Assembly: GCF_019703515.2 (NCBI RefSeq)
Contig: NC_059374.1
Location: 14,234,245-14,298,244, forward strand
Source: Myxocyprinus asiaticus
Taxonomy: Eukaryota > Chordata > Actinopteri > Cypriniformes > Catostomidae
DNA: 64,000 nt
Reading direction: 5' to 3'
In this document: piece by piece, positions 23,501-61,832 of the stretch
Layout: each line of letters opens with the position of its first letter
Numbering within the stretch: position 1 is the stretch's first letter
Position numbers and translations under genes: made by a program
The notes under the pieces: generated by a model
What the model saw: the letters and a program-made list of their open reading frames with translations, nothing else
Told to the model about the DNA's origin: nothing
The model's database searches: none

Positions 23501-24475
23501 TTTAATAGTAATTGTTTTCCATAGGTCCTAACAGCACATCCTATTTCAAATTTCAAATGTTCCCATTGTTTACCAAATTCGCTATTATTAATTGTAGAGA
23601 TCCAGTGATTATGGATAAGTCTTTCTATAACAGATTTCAAGTCATCATATTTCAGTAGTGAATTATTCAGCTTCCAATATCCTCCACTAATTCTACGATC
23701 TTCATCCCCAGATAATGCAACTTGATGGCTAATTACCTTATGGTCAGTTAAAGCAGCAGGCAATATAGATGTATCTAAAATAAAAGATTCTAAGCCTGAA
23801 GAAATCAACCAAAGGTCAATACGTGACTGTAATGAGAAATTTTTGTTGCTCCAAGTAAACAGCTTTGTTGAGGGGTTTTTTACCCTCCAAATATCAATCA
23901 AGTCAAGACTGGAACTTAAACGTAAAAGATCACTGGATTCACTGTTTGCTCTAGGAGGATATCTGTCCATGGAACCATTCATGACCAAATTAAAGTCACC
24001 ACCAATGATTCATTTAACATTCTGATTATTTCTCATGGTAGAGTTGACACATTTTTCAATTTCACCTAATAACAAAGTGTTTGCATCCTTTGAACAGTAC
24101 CCATAAACATTAACAATAATGAACTTACAATCATTTATATCAATCAGTAGCACTAGCCAATGACCTTTAGAGTCCCCCTTGCTCCACACACATTTTCCTT
24201 TGAAATTATGTGACTCATTTTTCATTTATGCCACTCATTTCAGCGTTGTTAACGTCCACTATCACTGACTCAATTTTGTTTCCTCTTTCAAAGTTTTCAA
24301 ATCAAGTTACACTTAAAAAAAAAATGTTCGAGCTTTCCAACGACTTAAGCACTTAAACAAACTAGATAATCAGTTTAACTAAGCATTTTGAAGGAGTAAT
24401 GGCCAAAGCCTATATGGAGAAACTTACAACACATGCATCTCTGGCACCATCTTCCCCAGATCAACAAGACAGCTC
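20568..24475 (-). mobile_element. L1/Tx1-type LINE, 5'-truncated, inserted in a SINE
   Basis: The element lies on the minus strand with its A-rich tail as a T-run at 20569-20590. Exact 13-bp target duplications sit at 20555-20567 and 24476-24488. It retains endonuclease and reverse transcriptase remnants but no recognisable ORF1. At about 3.9 kb it is shorter than a full L1. Target-primed insertion with a poly(A) tail and a >10 bp duplication is the L1 pattern. Confidence 0.88.
20976..24225 (-). pseudogene. ORF2 remnants (endonuclease and reverse transcriptase) of the L1-type LINE
   Basis: Minus-strand pieces occur in order. 24225-23482 carries endonuclease parts (VNVYGYCSKDANTLL, TWSNKNFSLQSRIDLWL, then LTDHKVIS). 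23257-22841 carries the RT N-terminal part (NNKSPGSDGLTSELYKTF, then the GCLPPSMREG region). 22928-22074 carries RT palm blocks (LDNWRPITLLNNDYKILA, FLDFQKAFDTVSH, GIRQGCPISPFLFLL, QFADDTTIFL). 22061-20976 holds C-terminal pieces. The catalytic FADD box is present, but frameshifts and stops separate all the pieces, so no working protein is expected. Confidence 0.85.
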
Positions 24476-24531
24476 TGAACCCCCAACCTTCTGATCAGTA
24501 ACCCAGAGCCTTAACCGCTGAGCCACCACTG

Positions 24532-26879
24532 TTTGTACTGTGAACATGAATGATACCACGGATACCTATAAGGCAGATACATATTTCTGTTGTGAGTTTT
24601 CGCTTTTGAGTCTAATCTTTTGAGTCAACTACTGTTGTGGCAGAGCAACAGTTTCAAGACAATATTGATGAGCAAGTAAGTTAAAGACGATATACACTCA
24701 CTGAGCACTTTATTAGGAACATCTGTACACATACACTGCCTGGCCAAACAAAAGTTGCTGTTTGGATTTAAATAAGCAAATACTTAATACTATGATTGGA
24801 TCATTATTGCAGGGATTAATATGTTTCAGCTGGCAACAATTCTTTTAACCCTAACTGATGCAGTGTGTAACTTCTCATTAGGGATGGGTGATACTACTTA
24901 TTTTCTTTTCGATCCGATACCAATAAATTCAAATCCAATATCGTCGATACCGATACCAATACGATACTTCTATTAAACTGATTTTTTTGCGATTTCTTGG
25001 GATAAATGGGAAATTTAAAATATTATTTTTAGTCATAATTCGTCTTTTTTTTTTTTTTTTTTACATTAGTGAGCCTAAACAGAAAATTATTAATTATTTG
25101 ATATCATGAGAAAAAGGCACCACCAACAGCAGTAAAAGGCAAAATATAAGAGCATCAAAAACTAGCAGGGGTGCAATAACATGCAGTATTTTCACAAATT
25201 TTAATTGCATAAATTAAATTTAAATGTATATAAGCAGGGAAATAAATTTACAGTGCAAATTATGGTTACTCCAAGGATGCTTTGGAAATGTCCCACCTCT
25301 TACTGAAACGGGAAATATGATTGGCTAGCAAATATCCAATTGTGTCTGAAATGAACGTTCTGATTGGTGGATCAGCTTAGTCGGGCTATCTGTCTTGCCC
25401 GTGTTATCGTTTGTGCTCCCGCAGCTCTGTGCACGTTTAGAGACAATCTCTACACTTAAAAAAGTTATTTGCTTAAGCTTTAACAGTGTTGAGGGTATGT
25501 TTGACTGGAAAATGCAGCAAATTATTATGTTGACTATAGATTATATAATGTAATTATGGAAGAGGACGTCCTACTTAAAAAGTTCATTTTTACTCCAACT
25601 AACATTTAAAATGGTTGTTGTTCTCTATCTGGAATGCTCTTATTGGTAGTTTTACGTTGCTTCTTATGGAGACCGGAATCAATAAGCAATCCAGCAGCAA
25701 TTAGAATCATCATGACAGTGTCCAGTGGTCAGGAAAACTGTGGATACAACAGTTAGTTCCAGTCCTCAAATCTGATTGGACGAGAGGTGTTTCAAGAGTG
25801 CTGATAAAGGAGTCATGTCAGCACTGGGACGCTTTACTGTGCAGATTTGTAAGAGCAGCTCAGTGTGGTGATTTTGATTCGTCCCTGTGACATTAAGGAT
25901 TTCTGCCAGCAGGTGGTGACAAAAGACAATTTTTTATTTGTTACGTTGAGCGAGTTGAGTTGTCGTTCAGTCTGCATTGTCAGTCAGTGTGCAAGTTTCA
26001 TTGACGTCATCAGCTTGTCTCTCTCTCTCCACAATCGCTCGAATTACTGCTACACTATAGCTGAGAAATAGAGTTAAACTAACAGCTTCAGCATTACTGC
26101 TGATCTCAGCAAAGAGTAAACCAACAGTAAACTTGCGACAGATGGAGAAATTAAACACCCTATGGGTGCCTACCTGATACCTGATTTCTGAGTTGGGAGG
26201 AGAAATAAACTTTCCACATGGTGGAGGAGAGGGTTTCTATGTCGGTGTCAAAAAAGAGTTCCCCAAGAAATATACAAGATTGAAAATGCTGTCGTCCATG
26301 TTTTCTCTCAGACAACAAAACACTTGAATGTGAGTGAAATACTCGTAGTATATTTCCGATAGCACATCCAATAGGCAACATCGCTCCATGATCAGAGAGG
26401 TTTACTACCACACTATAGCTTTAGCATTAAGGCCGAAACATACTCTATGTAAGATCGCTTGGCCACCGTATTGCCAACGTACGGTCCAGTTGAACATGCA
26501 TTCTTGTGTTACTGTGGCAGGAACAAACCTCAGTGCTCAAGGGGGTGACAGAGTTACCTTCAAACATCTGTGCCGTTAAACTGGTTTTGTCGTTATTTAG
26601 GTAAGTTGCTATAAATATATTGACATAGACTTACTTGCTCAGCAATATTCTCTGCGAACTGTTGCTCCACCATGACAGTAGTTGATTTGAAAGAGAAAAC
26701 TCACCATATAAGTGGACAGTTCACACTAATCTCGCTATAGCACCACTTGCAGCAACGAAGAGAATGCAACGCGTGCTTGCGTTGGGTTATGAATTGTGGT
26801 CTGACACATTTCAGAATGCAACGATGCATGAAATCGAGCTTACGTTGCAAGATGCGTCTGGGTTCATGTACATGCATGG
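24532..26879. other. Unassigned repeat-like DNA
   Basis: No gene is recognisable. Near 24886 a segment reading AGGGATGGGTGATAC followed by GATCCGATACC resembles the end of a fish hAT-type element. I could not find its matching right end. Short frames elsewhere have no family signature. Confidence 0.4.
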
Positions 26880-29480
26880 TCTGTCCAGACCACAAACAGC
26901 TTCTTGGCTCCCTCCAACCAGTGGCACCACTCCTCCAAGGCCAGCTTGACAGCCAACAGCTCCCTGTTGCCATCGCATAATTCCACTCCGTCTGAGAAAG
27001 ACAAAGAGACAAAAAGGCACAGGTGTGAATCAATCCATCATGAGGGGATTGCTGGGAGAGGACGCTCCGACTCCCACCTCTGATGCATCCACCTCCAACA
27101 CAGACCGCAGAGCCGGGTCAGGGAAAACTAAAATGGGTGCTGAAATAAACAATGTTTTGAGTTTATCAAAAGCAATCTGAGCCTCTGAATCAGAGAAATT
27201 GGCTTTTGGTGGAAGTGAGATCCGTCAGTGGTGCAGCAACTTGGCTGAAATTTTGAATAAAGCATCTGTAAAAGTTGGCAAACCCCAGAAACCTCTGCAG
27301 GGCCTTGTGGGATTCAGGGATTGGCCAACTGGAGACAGCCCTCATTTTGCTAGGATCCATGCAAATCCCCTCAGCGGAGATTACATACCCCATGAACGGA
27401 ACCGACCAGGCGTGGAACTGACACTTCTCTGGCTTAACGAAGAGCAGGTTCTTTAGCAACCTCTGGAGGACCTGGCGGACGTGCTGGGTGTGCTCCTGGA
27501 GAGACTGAGAGAAGATCAGAATATCATCCACATACACCAAGACAAATCAGTTTACAGCAGCATGTCTTTCACCAGCACCTGGAAGACGGCCGGGGCATTG
27601 GTCAACCCAAAGAGCATGCCCAAATACTCAAAATAACCCGTAGGTGTTTTCCACTCATCTTCCACTCATCCCCCTCTCAAATGCACACAAGATGGTAGGC
27701 ATTGCGCAGGTCCAACTTCATAAAGATGGTTGTCCCCTGCAACAACCCGAAGGCTGAAGACATTAGAGGTAAAGGGTACCTGTTCTTAATGGTAATGTTG
27801 TTCAGCCCCTGATGATGCGAAGTGAACCATCCTTCTTCTCTATGAAGAACCCTGCACCAGCCAGCAAGGAGGAGGAAAGGATGAGCCCTGCTGCCAGAGA
27901 CTCCTTGATGTATTTGTCCATGGCCTCCCGCTCCAGAGCCGACAGGGAATAAAGTCGACCTCGAGACAGAAAAGTTCTTGGCAGCAGTTTGATAACACAG
28001 TTGTAAGGGCAGTGAGGAGGGAGATATACGGCTCAGGACCTACTGAACACCCCTGCCAGATCACGTTAAACTGCCGGAACCCAAGACAGATCCGCCAGCT
28101 CGACCGAAGAAAAAACAGGGGAAGGTACTGAACCCAGACAATGCTCAAGGCAGTAGGAGCTCCATGAAGAGATGGAGCTCTCTGCCCAACAAATATGAGG
28201 ATTGTGCTTTACTAACCAGGGGTGTCCCAAAACAACAGGTGCAAAGGGAGACCTGATTAAGTAAAGCTTAATCTCCTCCTCATGGTTACCAGAAACCAGG
28301 AGACTAACTGGGACAGTAACTTGAGTAATGCTCTCCAATGGATAGCCACTAAGGTAGCTGGCAGAGATAGGAGGGTCAAGGTCTCAGACCAGAAGTCTCC
28401 ACCACTGGGCCAGGCTGGAGTCAATGAAGTTGCCCTTGGCCTCAGAGTCAAAGAAGACTGAACACTTGTGTCCAGCATTTTCCCACCGTGGTACAGCTGG
28501 AAAGAGAGTGCAACGAACAGGGGCCGATTCCAAATTCGTCACTCTCACCAGTACGCCCCTCTAAACTGACAAGCGGCAGCTTTTACTGGGCATGAGCGGG
28601 AGAAGTGGCCTGGCTTGCCGCAATGGAGTCCCTTAGCCAAACATCACTGTCTCTCTTACAGGGGCAGTCGGATCTGGCCCACCTGCATGGGCTCCATGTC
28701 GTGGTAAACCTCAGGAGATGTGTTGGTGCTAGAGCTCGAGGACCATCCTCTAATGTCTATAAGCCGGGGTGAAAGGCAGCACCATTGACGACAATTCAGC
28801 CTATTGTCAACACAGATAGCCAGACTGATGAGATCATCCAGACGGGGAGGCAGGTCCAATGCATAGATCTCATCAAGGACGTGTTCCCCAAGCCCATGCA
28901 GGAACATGTCCCATTGTGCCCCCTCGTTCCAGTCTCCAGCAGCAGCAAGAGTGCGGAAGTCAATAGCATAATCTGCCACAGAGCTGCTGCGAAGCCTCCC
29001 TGCCCTGGAGGGCCAGACCAAAGAGCTTCTTCATCTCCCCAGATATATCGCCGTAATTGGAACAGAATGCGGCCTGTGAGTGCCACACACCAAAGGTCCC
29101 CACTCGCGGGTCCGTCCAATAAGGAGCGTGATGACATAAGCCACTTTGGATTTTTCAGAGGGGAACGAGGAGGGCAGGAGAGAAAACACAAGGGAGCATT
29201 GAGACAGGAAAGATCTGCAGAACGATGGCTCACCATCATAGTGTGCTGGAGGGTTGAGGTGAGGTGAGGCCGCCTGCAGGTTAGGGGGTCGGCAGGGGGT
29301 TGTGGAGGCGCAGCAGTGGGGCCGGGGTCAGACGTGCTCCAAAGTTGTTGTAGCTGGGCTGATAAGTTGGCGTGGCAGGCTGTCGTGGTCTCCAGAATGC
29401 AGTTGGTGGCAGTCAGTTGTTCGTCATAGCGGCCCGGCCAGACTGTAATGTCAGGCTGGGTGGGAAGTGGACCCAAACAT
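26880..29480 (-). pseudogene. gag-pol remnants of a Ty3/gypsy (sushi-type) retrotransposon
   Basis: Minus-strand pieces follow gag-pol order. gag (29476-28656) includes the sushi-type block SVADYAIDFRTLAAAGDW and LPPRLDDLISLAICVDNRL. A CGKPGHFSRSC zinc knuckle follows near 28600. The protease region lies at about 28480-28070. RT lies at 27540-27190, with [10 protein letters not shown] as the catalytic box and [12 protein letters not shown] after it. The start of RNase H lies near 26990-26880, ending at VWTDHA. Frames change repeatedly, and the integrase and 3' LTR are missing. This is a dead fragment of a chromodomain-lineage LTR element. Confidence 0.82.
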
Positions 29481-30105
29481 GTAGGTGATAATTAACAAAA
29501 GTCTTTATTGAAGAATAAACACAGGAAAAGGAAAGGCAAGCAACAAAAAAGAGTTAACCAGTCCGGGACTGATTAGGAGAACCCAACAGGGCAGGAACGT
29601 AAGCCAACCAGCAGGGGGCAGGAGAGAGTGACCCGGAGATGCCACAAACAGGGCAGAGCTGAAGGATGTGGTGCCGGTGTGGAGTGTTGAGTGTTGAGGG
29701 TGGTAGGTCTGGTAGTCTTGCTGAAAGCGAGGAGGTAAGTCTAGCAAGTGCACCGGCAGGGAAACAGACAGGTAGATAAAACACAACACGAAACAGCTGA
29801 CAGAGCTGAAAGAGTTCAGTGGGGCATGACTACACAAAAGTAAAGTTGTCTTGTAGCGAAAAATACAAGACAATCTGGCACAAGACAGCAGACAAGAGGG
29901 GTTTAAATAGGGAGAGGGAACAAAGGGGAAATGAGGAACAGGTGAGAATAATCAGCAAAATGAGCCTACGATCTCAACCAGGAAGCCGGCATGAGGCAAG
30001 CGCATGGTGAATGAAAACAAACAAAGGATACACGAGGGATAACATGAAGCACGCAGATAAAATACGAACTCACCGACCGATCAGCCAGAGATCCTGACAG
30101 CAGCA
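29481..30105 (-). mobile_element. Single 5' LTR and leader of the gypsy element
   Basis: Read on the minus strand, this stretch lies directly upstream of gag. It holds a promoter-like CCCTATTTAAACCC near 29910-29900 and an AATAAAG poly(A)-type signal near 29515-29508, then a leader TTGGGTCCACTTCCC before gag. These are the parts expected of an LTR plus primer-binding region. Exact LTR borders cannot be fixed because the second LTR is absent. Confidence 0.55.
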
Positions 30106-30206
30106 CTCGGCCGCACAGCCATGCTGAAAAATGGGCTTTATTATTATTGATTTAATAATAACCTTTTAATTTTTATTAATCACATTATATTAATTAATTA
30201 TTATAT

Positions 30207-30208
<2 letters not shown>

Positions 30209-30239
<31 letters not shown>
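30209..30239. repeat. (AC)n microsatellite
   Basis: An AC dinucleotide run directly upstream of the Tc1 element, followed by ATATA. Confidence 0.95.
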
Positions 30240-30245
<6 letters not shown>

Positions 30246-30251
30246 AATATA

Positions 30252-31377
<1,126 letters not shown>

Positions 31378-31427
<50 letters not shown>
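31378..31427. repeat. (TA)n(CA)n microsatellite
   Basis: A TA run followed by CA repeats directly at the right target site of the Tc1 element. Confidence 0.93.
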
Positions 31428-32460
31428 GGGTTGGGAGGGTTACTTTTAAAAAGTATTCCGCTACAGATTACAGAATACATGCTGTAAAATGTCATTTGTA
31501 ACGTATTCCGTTAGATTACTCAATGTCAGTAACGTAATCTAAATATTTTGGATTACTTCTTCAGCACTGGCAGATTTTTTTCACTTTTTTTTTTTTTTAC
31601 TATGAACAAGTAAATAAAGAAAAACACTGCACTGTAAAAATACATTCTCTGAAAAAAAAAAAAGCCTAAATATCTTATGCAGTTTTGCTACTCAATTAAA
31701 TACATAATTTTTTAAGGATTTTTAGATATATTTTTACAGCCAAACAATATTTAAATTCTCATTAAGAATAAAAATTTTGCAGTACATCTTTGCCCTAATA
31801 TCAAAAGTCTTACTAGAGAAAAAAAGCTTTTCTCCAACGTGAATTTACGTCATAGAATACATTATAAAATATAAGTCTGGTAAGAGATGCATGTAAAGGC
31901 AAGAAATAGCATTTTATCTAAGCATAAAGTTCACACGACAATTTACACAAGATTAACTATTTTTGCTGCTTCAAATTTCAAAGCCCCACAGAGTGTACAC
32001 AACGACATACTTTTTCTGATCGTATGTGGATTCTGTTCCTAGAATGAGGCAGAAAATACAGTATATTATTTGTAGCTTTCTATGTGATGTTAAAGGCTAC
32101 ATTAGTTAGCATGTCCTGTAAAAATACCCTAACTGCATAAAAAATGTGGACAAGGCATGTAATCGTGTATTTATTGGATTTATGTTTCATCTGTCAAAGC
32201 GTTTCTAACTGTTTTTTGTTAAGCTGTAGTAACATTGTGTAGCTCTTCTATTAAACAATCAAGGGAAAGTTCCTCAATGACATGTTTCACTCACAACTGT
32301 TTGAACGTGAATGAAACAAATCATAAGAAATACTTTTTGAATGTAACTGTGTTCTGATTACCAACAATATAAATTGTAACTGCAGTGGAATAAAGTTACT
32401 TATATTTTGTATTTTAAATACGTAATCCCGTTACATGTATTCCGTTACTCAGCCACTGCC
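31428..32460. mobile_element. Non-autonomous element with GTTACT/AGTAAC-type ends
   Basis: The left end reads GGTTGGGAGGGTTACTTTT and is soon followed by GTATTCCG words. The right end near 32400-32460 carries GTAATCCCGTTACATG and TATTCCGTTACTCAGCC in the opposite sense. This layout is common for a fish DNA transposon family. I see no coding capacity, and the borders are approximate. Confidence 0.5.
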
Positions 32461-33368
32461 CGTGAATTTTAAGTATAATACATATAATGGCACTCACTTT
32501 ATGTTTCTTATGTCCTTCCCGCCTCCTGTCTATTTGTGTTTTAAATGTTATTATTGTGATTAGAGTTTATTTTCTTTAGAACTTACCTTGTATTTTAGTC
32601 TTTATCTCATGACTATTTCTAGTTTTACATTATTGTAAAATGTTAATTGGACGTGGGGACTTGCTGAAAGAAATTTCACTACCTCTTTAACAAAGTTAAG
32701 AAGGTAAGGATGTATGTATGTGGCAAATTAACTTTGAACTTGAATAAACTTAATGATTGCTGCCAATGTCCATAAAGACTGAATAATAGAATCAACTGTT
32801 CACTGCCTATTAATGTACTGGATTATCCACAAAAGCAAACGCACTCTGCTGTGTACCACAGTATGAAGTGTCTGTGGGTGGCATTGTGTGCGGTAATGAG
32901 ATGAGATATTGCGGAGGGATACTGTGTAAATGAGGCCAGAGCGCAGCAACAGCGACAGCGGATTACTACACACGGGTAACCGAATGTGACAATATTAAAA
33001 ATAAATTAATTAATAAACTTATTTGCAAAGAAATTAAAAAAAAAAAAAAAAGTGTACTTAGAAACAAATAAATACAAATTTAAATACATTTATTTATTTC
33101 TACATTTATTTATTTCCACAATTATTTATTTATTATACATGTTTTATTTCCATATTTGTTTATTTACAGATGTGTTTATTTCTACATTTATTTATTTCCA
33201 CATTTATGTGTTTCTACATTTCTTTGTCCACATGACAATGAGGGGGGTGTGTTTTCTTCTTCAAGCATAGCAGTCAAGCTCAGAGTGCTCCAGAGTGAAG
33301 CTTGGAGGCAACAGTGACATCTTGTGGTTGAGTCAAATAGGTCAAATAGGGAATTAATGATTATATAC

Positions 33369-33378
<10 letters not shown>

Positions 33379-33452
<74 letters not shown>
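33379..33452. repeat. (TA)n microsatellite
   Basis: About 36 uninterrupted TA units inside the long-inverted-repeat element. Similar runs lie at about 33597-33635 and 34180-34227. Confidence 0.96.
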
Positions 33453-33454
<2 letters not shown>

Positions 33455-33597
33455 TGAATTGTGTTAAGTGAATTGGAGACTCTAAATTGCCTCGTGGGTA
33501 TGAGTGCGAGTCCCCCAGCCACTGGGGGTTGCGTTAGGAAGGGCATCATGGGTGGTCCGCTGTGGCGACCTCTAATGGGATATATAAGATGTGTGTG

Positions 33598-33635
<38 letters not shown>

Positions 33636-34174
33636 CACAGTACTGTGCAAAAGTTTTAGGCACTTGTGAAAAATGTTGCATGGTGAGGATGTCTTCAAAA
33701 ATAATGCCATAAATAGTTTTCATTTATCACTTAATGTCATACAAAGTCCAGTAAACATAAAAAAGCTAAATCAATATTCAGTGTGACCACCTTTGCCTTT
33801 AAAACAGCCCCAGTTCTCCTAGGTAAACCTCGACACAGTTTTTTTTGGTTGTTGGCAGATAGGATATTCCAAGCTTCTTGGAGAATTCACCACAGTTCTT
33901 CTATCTGTTTAGGCTGTCTCAATTGCTTCTGTCTCTTCATGTAATCTCAGACAGACACGATGTTCAGTGGGGGCTTTGTGGGGGCCATGACATCTGTTGC
34001 AGGGCTCCCTGTTCTTCTATTCTAATCTTTTCTATTTGCAAAAGTAATGTTTGGGAGTCTAGCATTTATATTTCCTATTGACACACTAAAGCTGAAGATA
34101 TATAAAAAAAAAAAAACATCTTAAGACAAATGCTTTTGTGAAACATTTTATGTGCCTAAGACTTTTGCACAGTA

Positions 34175-34179
<5 letters not shown>
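33636..34179. mobile_element. Tc1-like MITE nested in the inverted-repeat element
   Basis: The ends are CACAGTACTGTGCAAAAGTT and its inverted partner ACTTTTGCACAGTACTGTG. TA lies on each side (33634-33635 and 34180-34181). The 544 bp body has remnants in the style of a Tc1 3' region but no usable transposase frame. Confidence 0.8.
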
Positions 34180-34231
<52 letters not shown>

Positions 34232-34720
34232 CTATAGTGCGGCTCTCAAAGGTACACAGATCCAGCTTTGCGACCCCTGGGCTTTCCAAAGTTGAGTAGA
34301 CCTGCTCTACATCATTCATTCAATAGAGGTCATTAAGTCCCTATTTGACTCAACCACAAGATGTCACTGTTGCCTCCAAGCTTCAATCTGGAGCACTCTG
34401 AGCTTGATTGCTATGCCTGCAGTAGAAAACACGCCCCCTCATTACCACATGGACAAAGAAATGTAGAAATACATAAATGTGGAAATAAATAAATGTAGAA
34501 ATAAACAAATGTAGAAATAAATACATATGGAAATAAATAAAATGTGGAAATACATTTTTAAATAAATGAGGAAATATTTTTTTTGGGAAATAGATAAATA
34601 CAATAATGCATAAATAAGGAAATAAATGTATAATGTATGTCCAATTTAAACATTTATTTATTGATTTATTTTTGGCAAATATATTTATCTATTTTTAATA
34701 TTGTCATATTCGGTCCTCCA

Positions 34721-34868
34721 TAGCGGTGCACTCTCTCTTAAACACACACACACACTCACACACACTCACACACTCTGCGTTTGTATATCAACGTTTAAAA
34801 CACACACAGCTCGCAGCAGTTCATTTTGCACACACTCAGACGAGACTTGATTAAAACACACCGGAAGG
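34721..34868 (+). promoter_or_regulatory. Proximal promoter and 5' UTR of calm (inferred)
   Basis: Only about 150 bp separate the inverted-repeat element from the calmodulin ATG. The stretch has CA-rich tracts, a TTTGTATATCAACG word and the final ACCGGAAGG before ATG. Part of it must be 5' UTR. No strict TATA box at a fixed distance is evident, and the start site is not determinable here. Confidence 0.4.
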
Positions 34869-60440
<25,572 letters not shown>

Positions 60441-61282
60441 AGGATTGTCTTGTCCTTTCTCTCTCTCTTACATTGCTTGTCCTACTAAGATCACTCTGTC
60501 TTTAAAAAAAAAAAAAATCAAGTTTACTTCAGAGAATTTCAAATTCTCAAAAATTCTAAAATCTACTTTTCAGAAGCAATTTGTGAAACATAATAGCAGA
60601 ATTGTCCTAGCAGAGGTGAATGGACCAAGCATAACTGCATGAGCCCTTTCGGAGCAAACGTCTCCAGACCTGACAAAAATTTCGAGGACAGAATGTCACT
60701 TTTAGTCGCAAATGAGTTGAAGTCCATGCCTAACGTGGCAGTCTTTAAAATGCAGAGAACATCTCCTTTTATGAGTGTTCTTTCATCGCATCAAAAATAG
60801 ATAATAATATTTAATAATAATAAAAAAAATGTTGGTTAATAGTCCAGGGTCAGAGTGCTGCCTTCAATACAAACAGAGCAAAAACAAATGCGTTTGACCT
60901 TTTGCGGTGAAATCATGCTTTTGCATATTGCCTTCTGTTTAAGACTCTGAACAAAAACTGGAGGTTGATGAAGACGTACTTATTGTAAAAACCAGACGTC
61001 ATACTCATACTATGTATAACTGAGGTTTAACAGCAGCGTGCGACTTAAAGAGTGTATCTTTTTGGGCTATAAGGCATGTACTTCGTTACCAGTGGTTATT
61101 GTTAACTGATTTAACCCTTTATTTTAATGTGGGGTTTGTCACTTACAATGATGGCTTCAGTATTTGTGGGAGTATTCAGATGCAAAGTATGTACAGCAGA
61201 ATCGAATTGTGATTTGAATAACGCAAACTGTACAAAACAATATAGTTCTATACATAATCATAATGCAATCAGTGTTATGCTT

Positions 61283-61288
61283 AATAAA
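61283..61288 (+). terminator. Candidate poly(A) signal of calm
   Basis: AATAAA occurs in GCTTAATAAATGTACTG about 840 bp after the stop codon. Sequence before it is non-repetitive and fits a 3' UTR. A second AATAAA at 62032-62037 could serve a longer transcript, as vertebrate CALM genes often use several sites. Confidence 0.5.
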
Positions 61289-61447
61289 TGTACTGTACTT
61301 CAATATTAATGTCTGGTAAACTCTGCATTGCCTATTGTTATTCTAGTTAGGTTTGTGAATCTTGTTTCGACCATGGTCTTGAAATGTGCCAGAATACTTG
61401 TGAGCCTCAACTTTCTTGCAAGATATCTTATAGTCAATTAAGAAGTA

Positions 61448-61455
61448 TATTATTG

Positions 61456-61500
<45 letters not shown>
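61448..61500. repeat. (TA)n(CA)n microsatellite
   Basis: A short TA run followed by about 16 CA units in the calm 3' flank. Confidence 0.93.
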
Positions 61501-61504
<4 letters not shown>

Positions 61505-61720
61505 TATCTATATTTACAATTTGGTGTAGATCATATATTCAATCACAGTAGAGGAACCTGCAGCTACCTATACAGCCAATTTGTCTCTTGCTCTTGTGGG
61601 TTTGTCACAACCTCTGTTGTCAAGTGCTCCGAACTTCATTTGCGCTCTGCTTGCAAGACGACTGATGAAGATGAAACCGTTGAATGTGGTTTATTCTGAG
61701 GGATGAATTGAAAATGTATC

Positions 61721-61832
61721 AAAGGGATAGTACATCCAAAAAAATGACAATTCTGTCATCAATTACTCGCCTTCATATTGGGTGAGTAAATGATGACAGA
61801 ATTTTCATTTTTTGTGGTGAACTATCCCTTTT
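61721..61832. mobile_element. Hairpin remnant of the GGGATAGTTCACCC family
   Basis: About 110 bp read almost as one perfect hairpin: AAAGGGATAGTACATCC...TGACAATTCTGTCATCA on one side, and GATGACAGAATTTTCATTTT...GTGAACTATCCCTTTT on the other. Confidence 0.8.

Larger units (their letters stand above)
20395..24531 (-). mobile_element. tRNA-derived SINE (V-SINE-like) split by an L1-type LINE
   Basis: The SINE body lies at about 20395-20567 and contains GGGTCAAGGGCCTTGCTAAA and CCCAACAGTGGCA, typical of fish SINE cores. The tRNA-like head lies at 24476-24531, reading on the minus strand as GGTGGCTCAGCGGTTAAGG (A box) and GGGGGTTC (start of the B box). The two pieces were separated by the LINE at 20568-24475. 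The 13 bases TGAACCCCCAACC occur at both junctions as the target duplication. Confidence 0.8.
32981..34720. mobile_element. Long-inverted-repeat element just upstream of calm
   Basis: The outer ends are inverted copies: CCGAATGTGACAATATTAAA from 32979 and TTTAATATTGTCATATTCGG ending near 34713. Inside them are AT-rich tracts made of ATTTATTTCTACATT-like words. Next come matching blocks at 33230-33345 and 34320-34445 (both containing AAGATGTCACTGTTGCCTCC or its complement). The arms are about 370-400 bp. The centre holds TA repeats, a short GC-richer SINE-like piece (33462-33590) and a Tc1-like MITE. No coding frame is credible. The right end lies about 150 bp before the calmodulin start codon. 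Confidence 0.7.
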
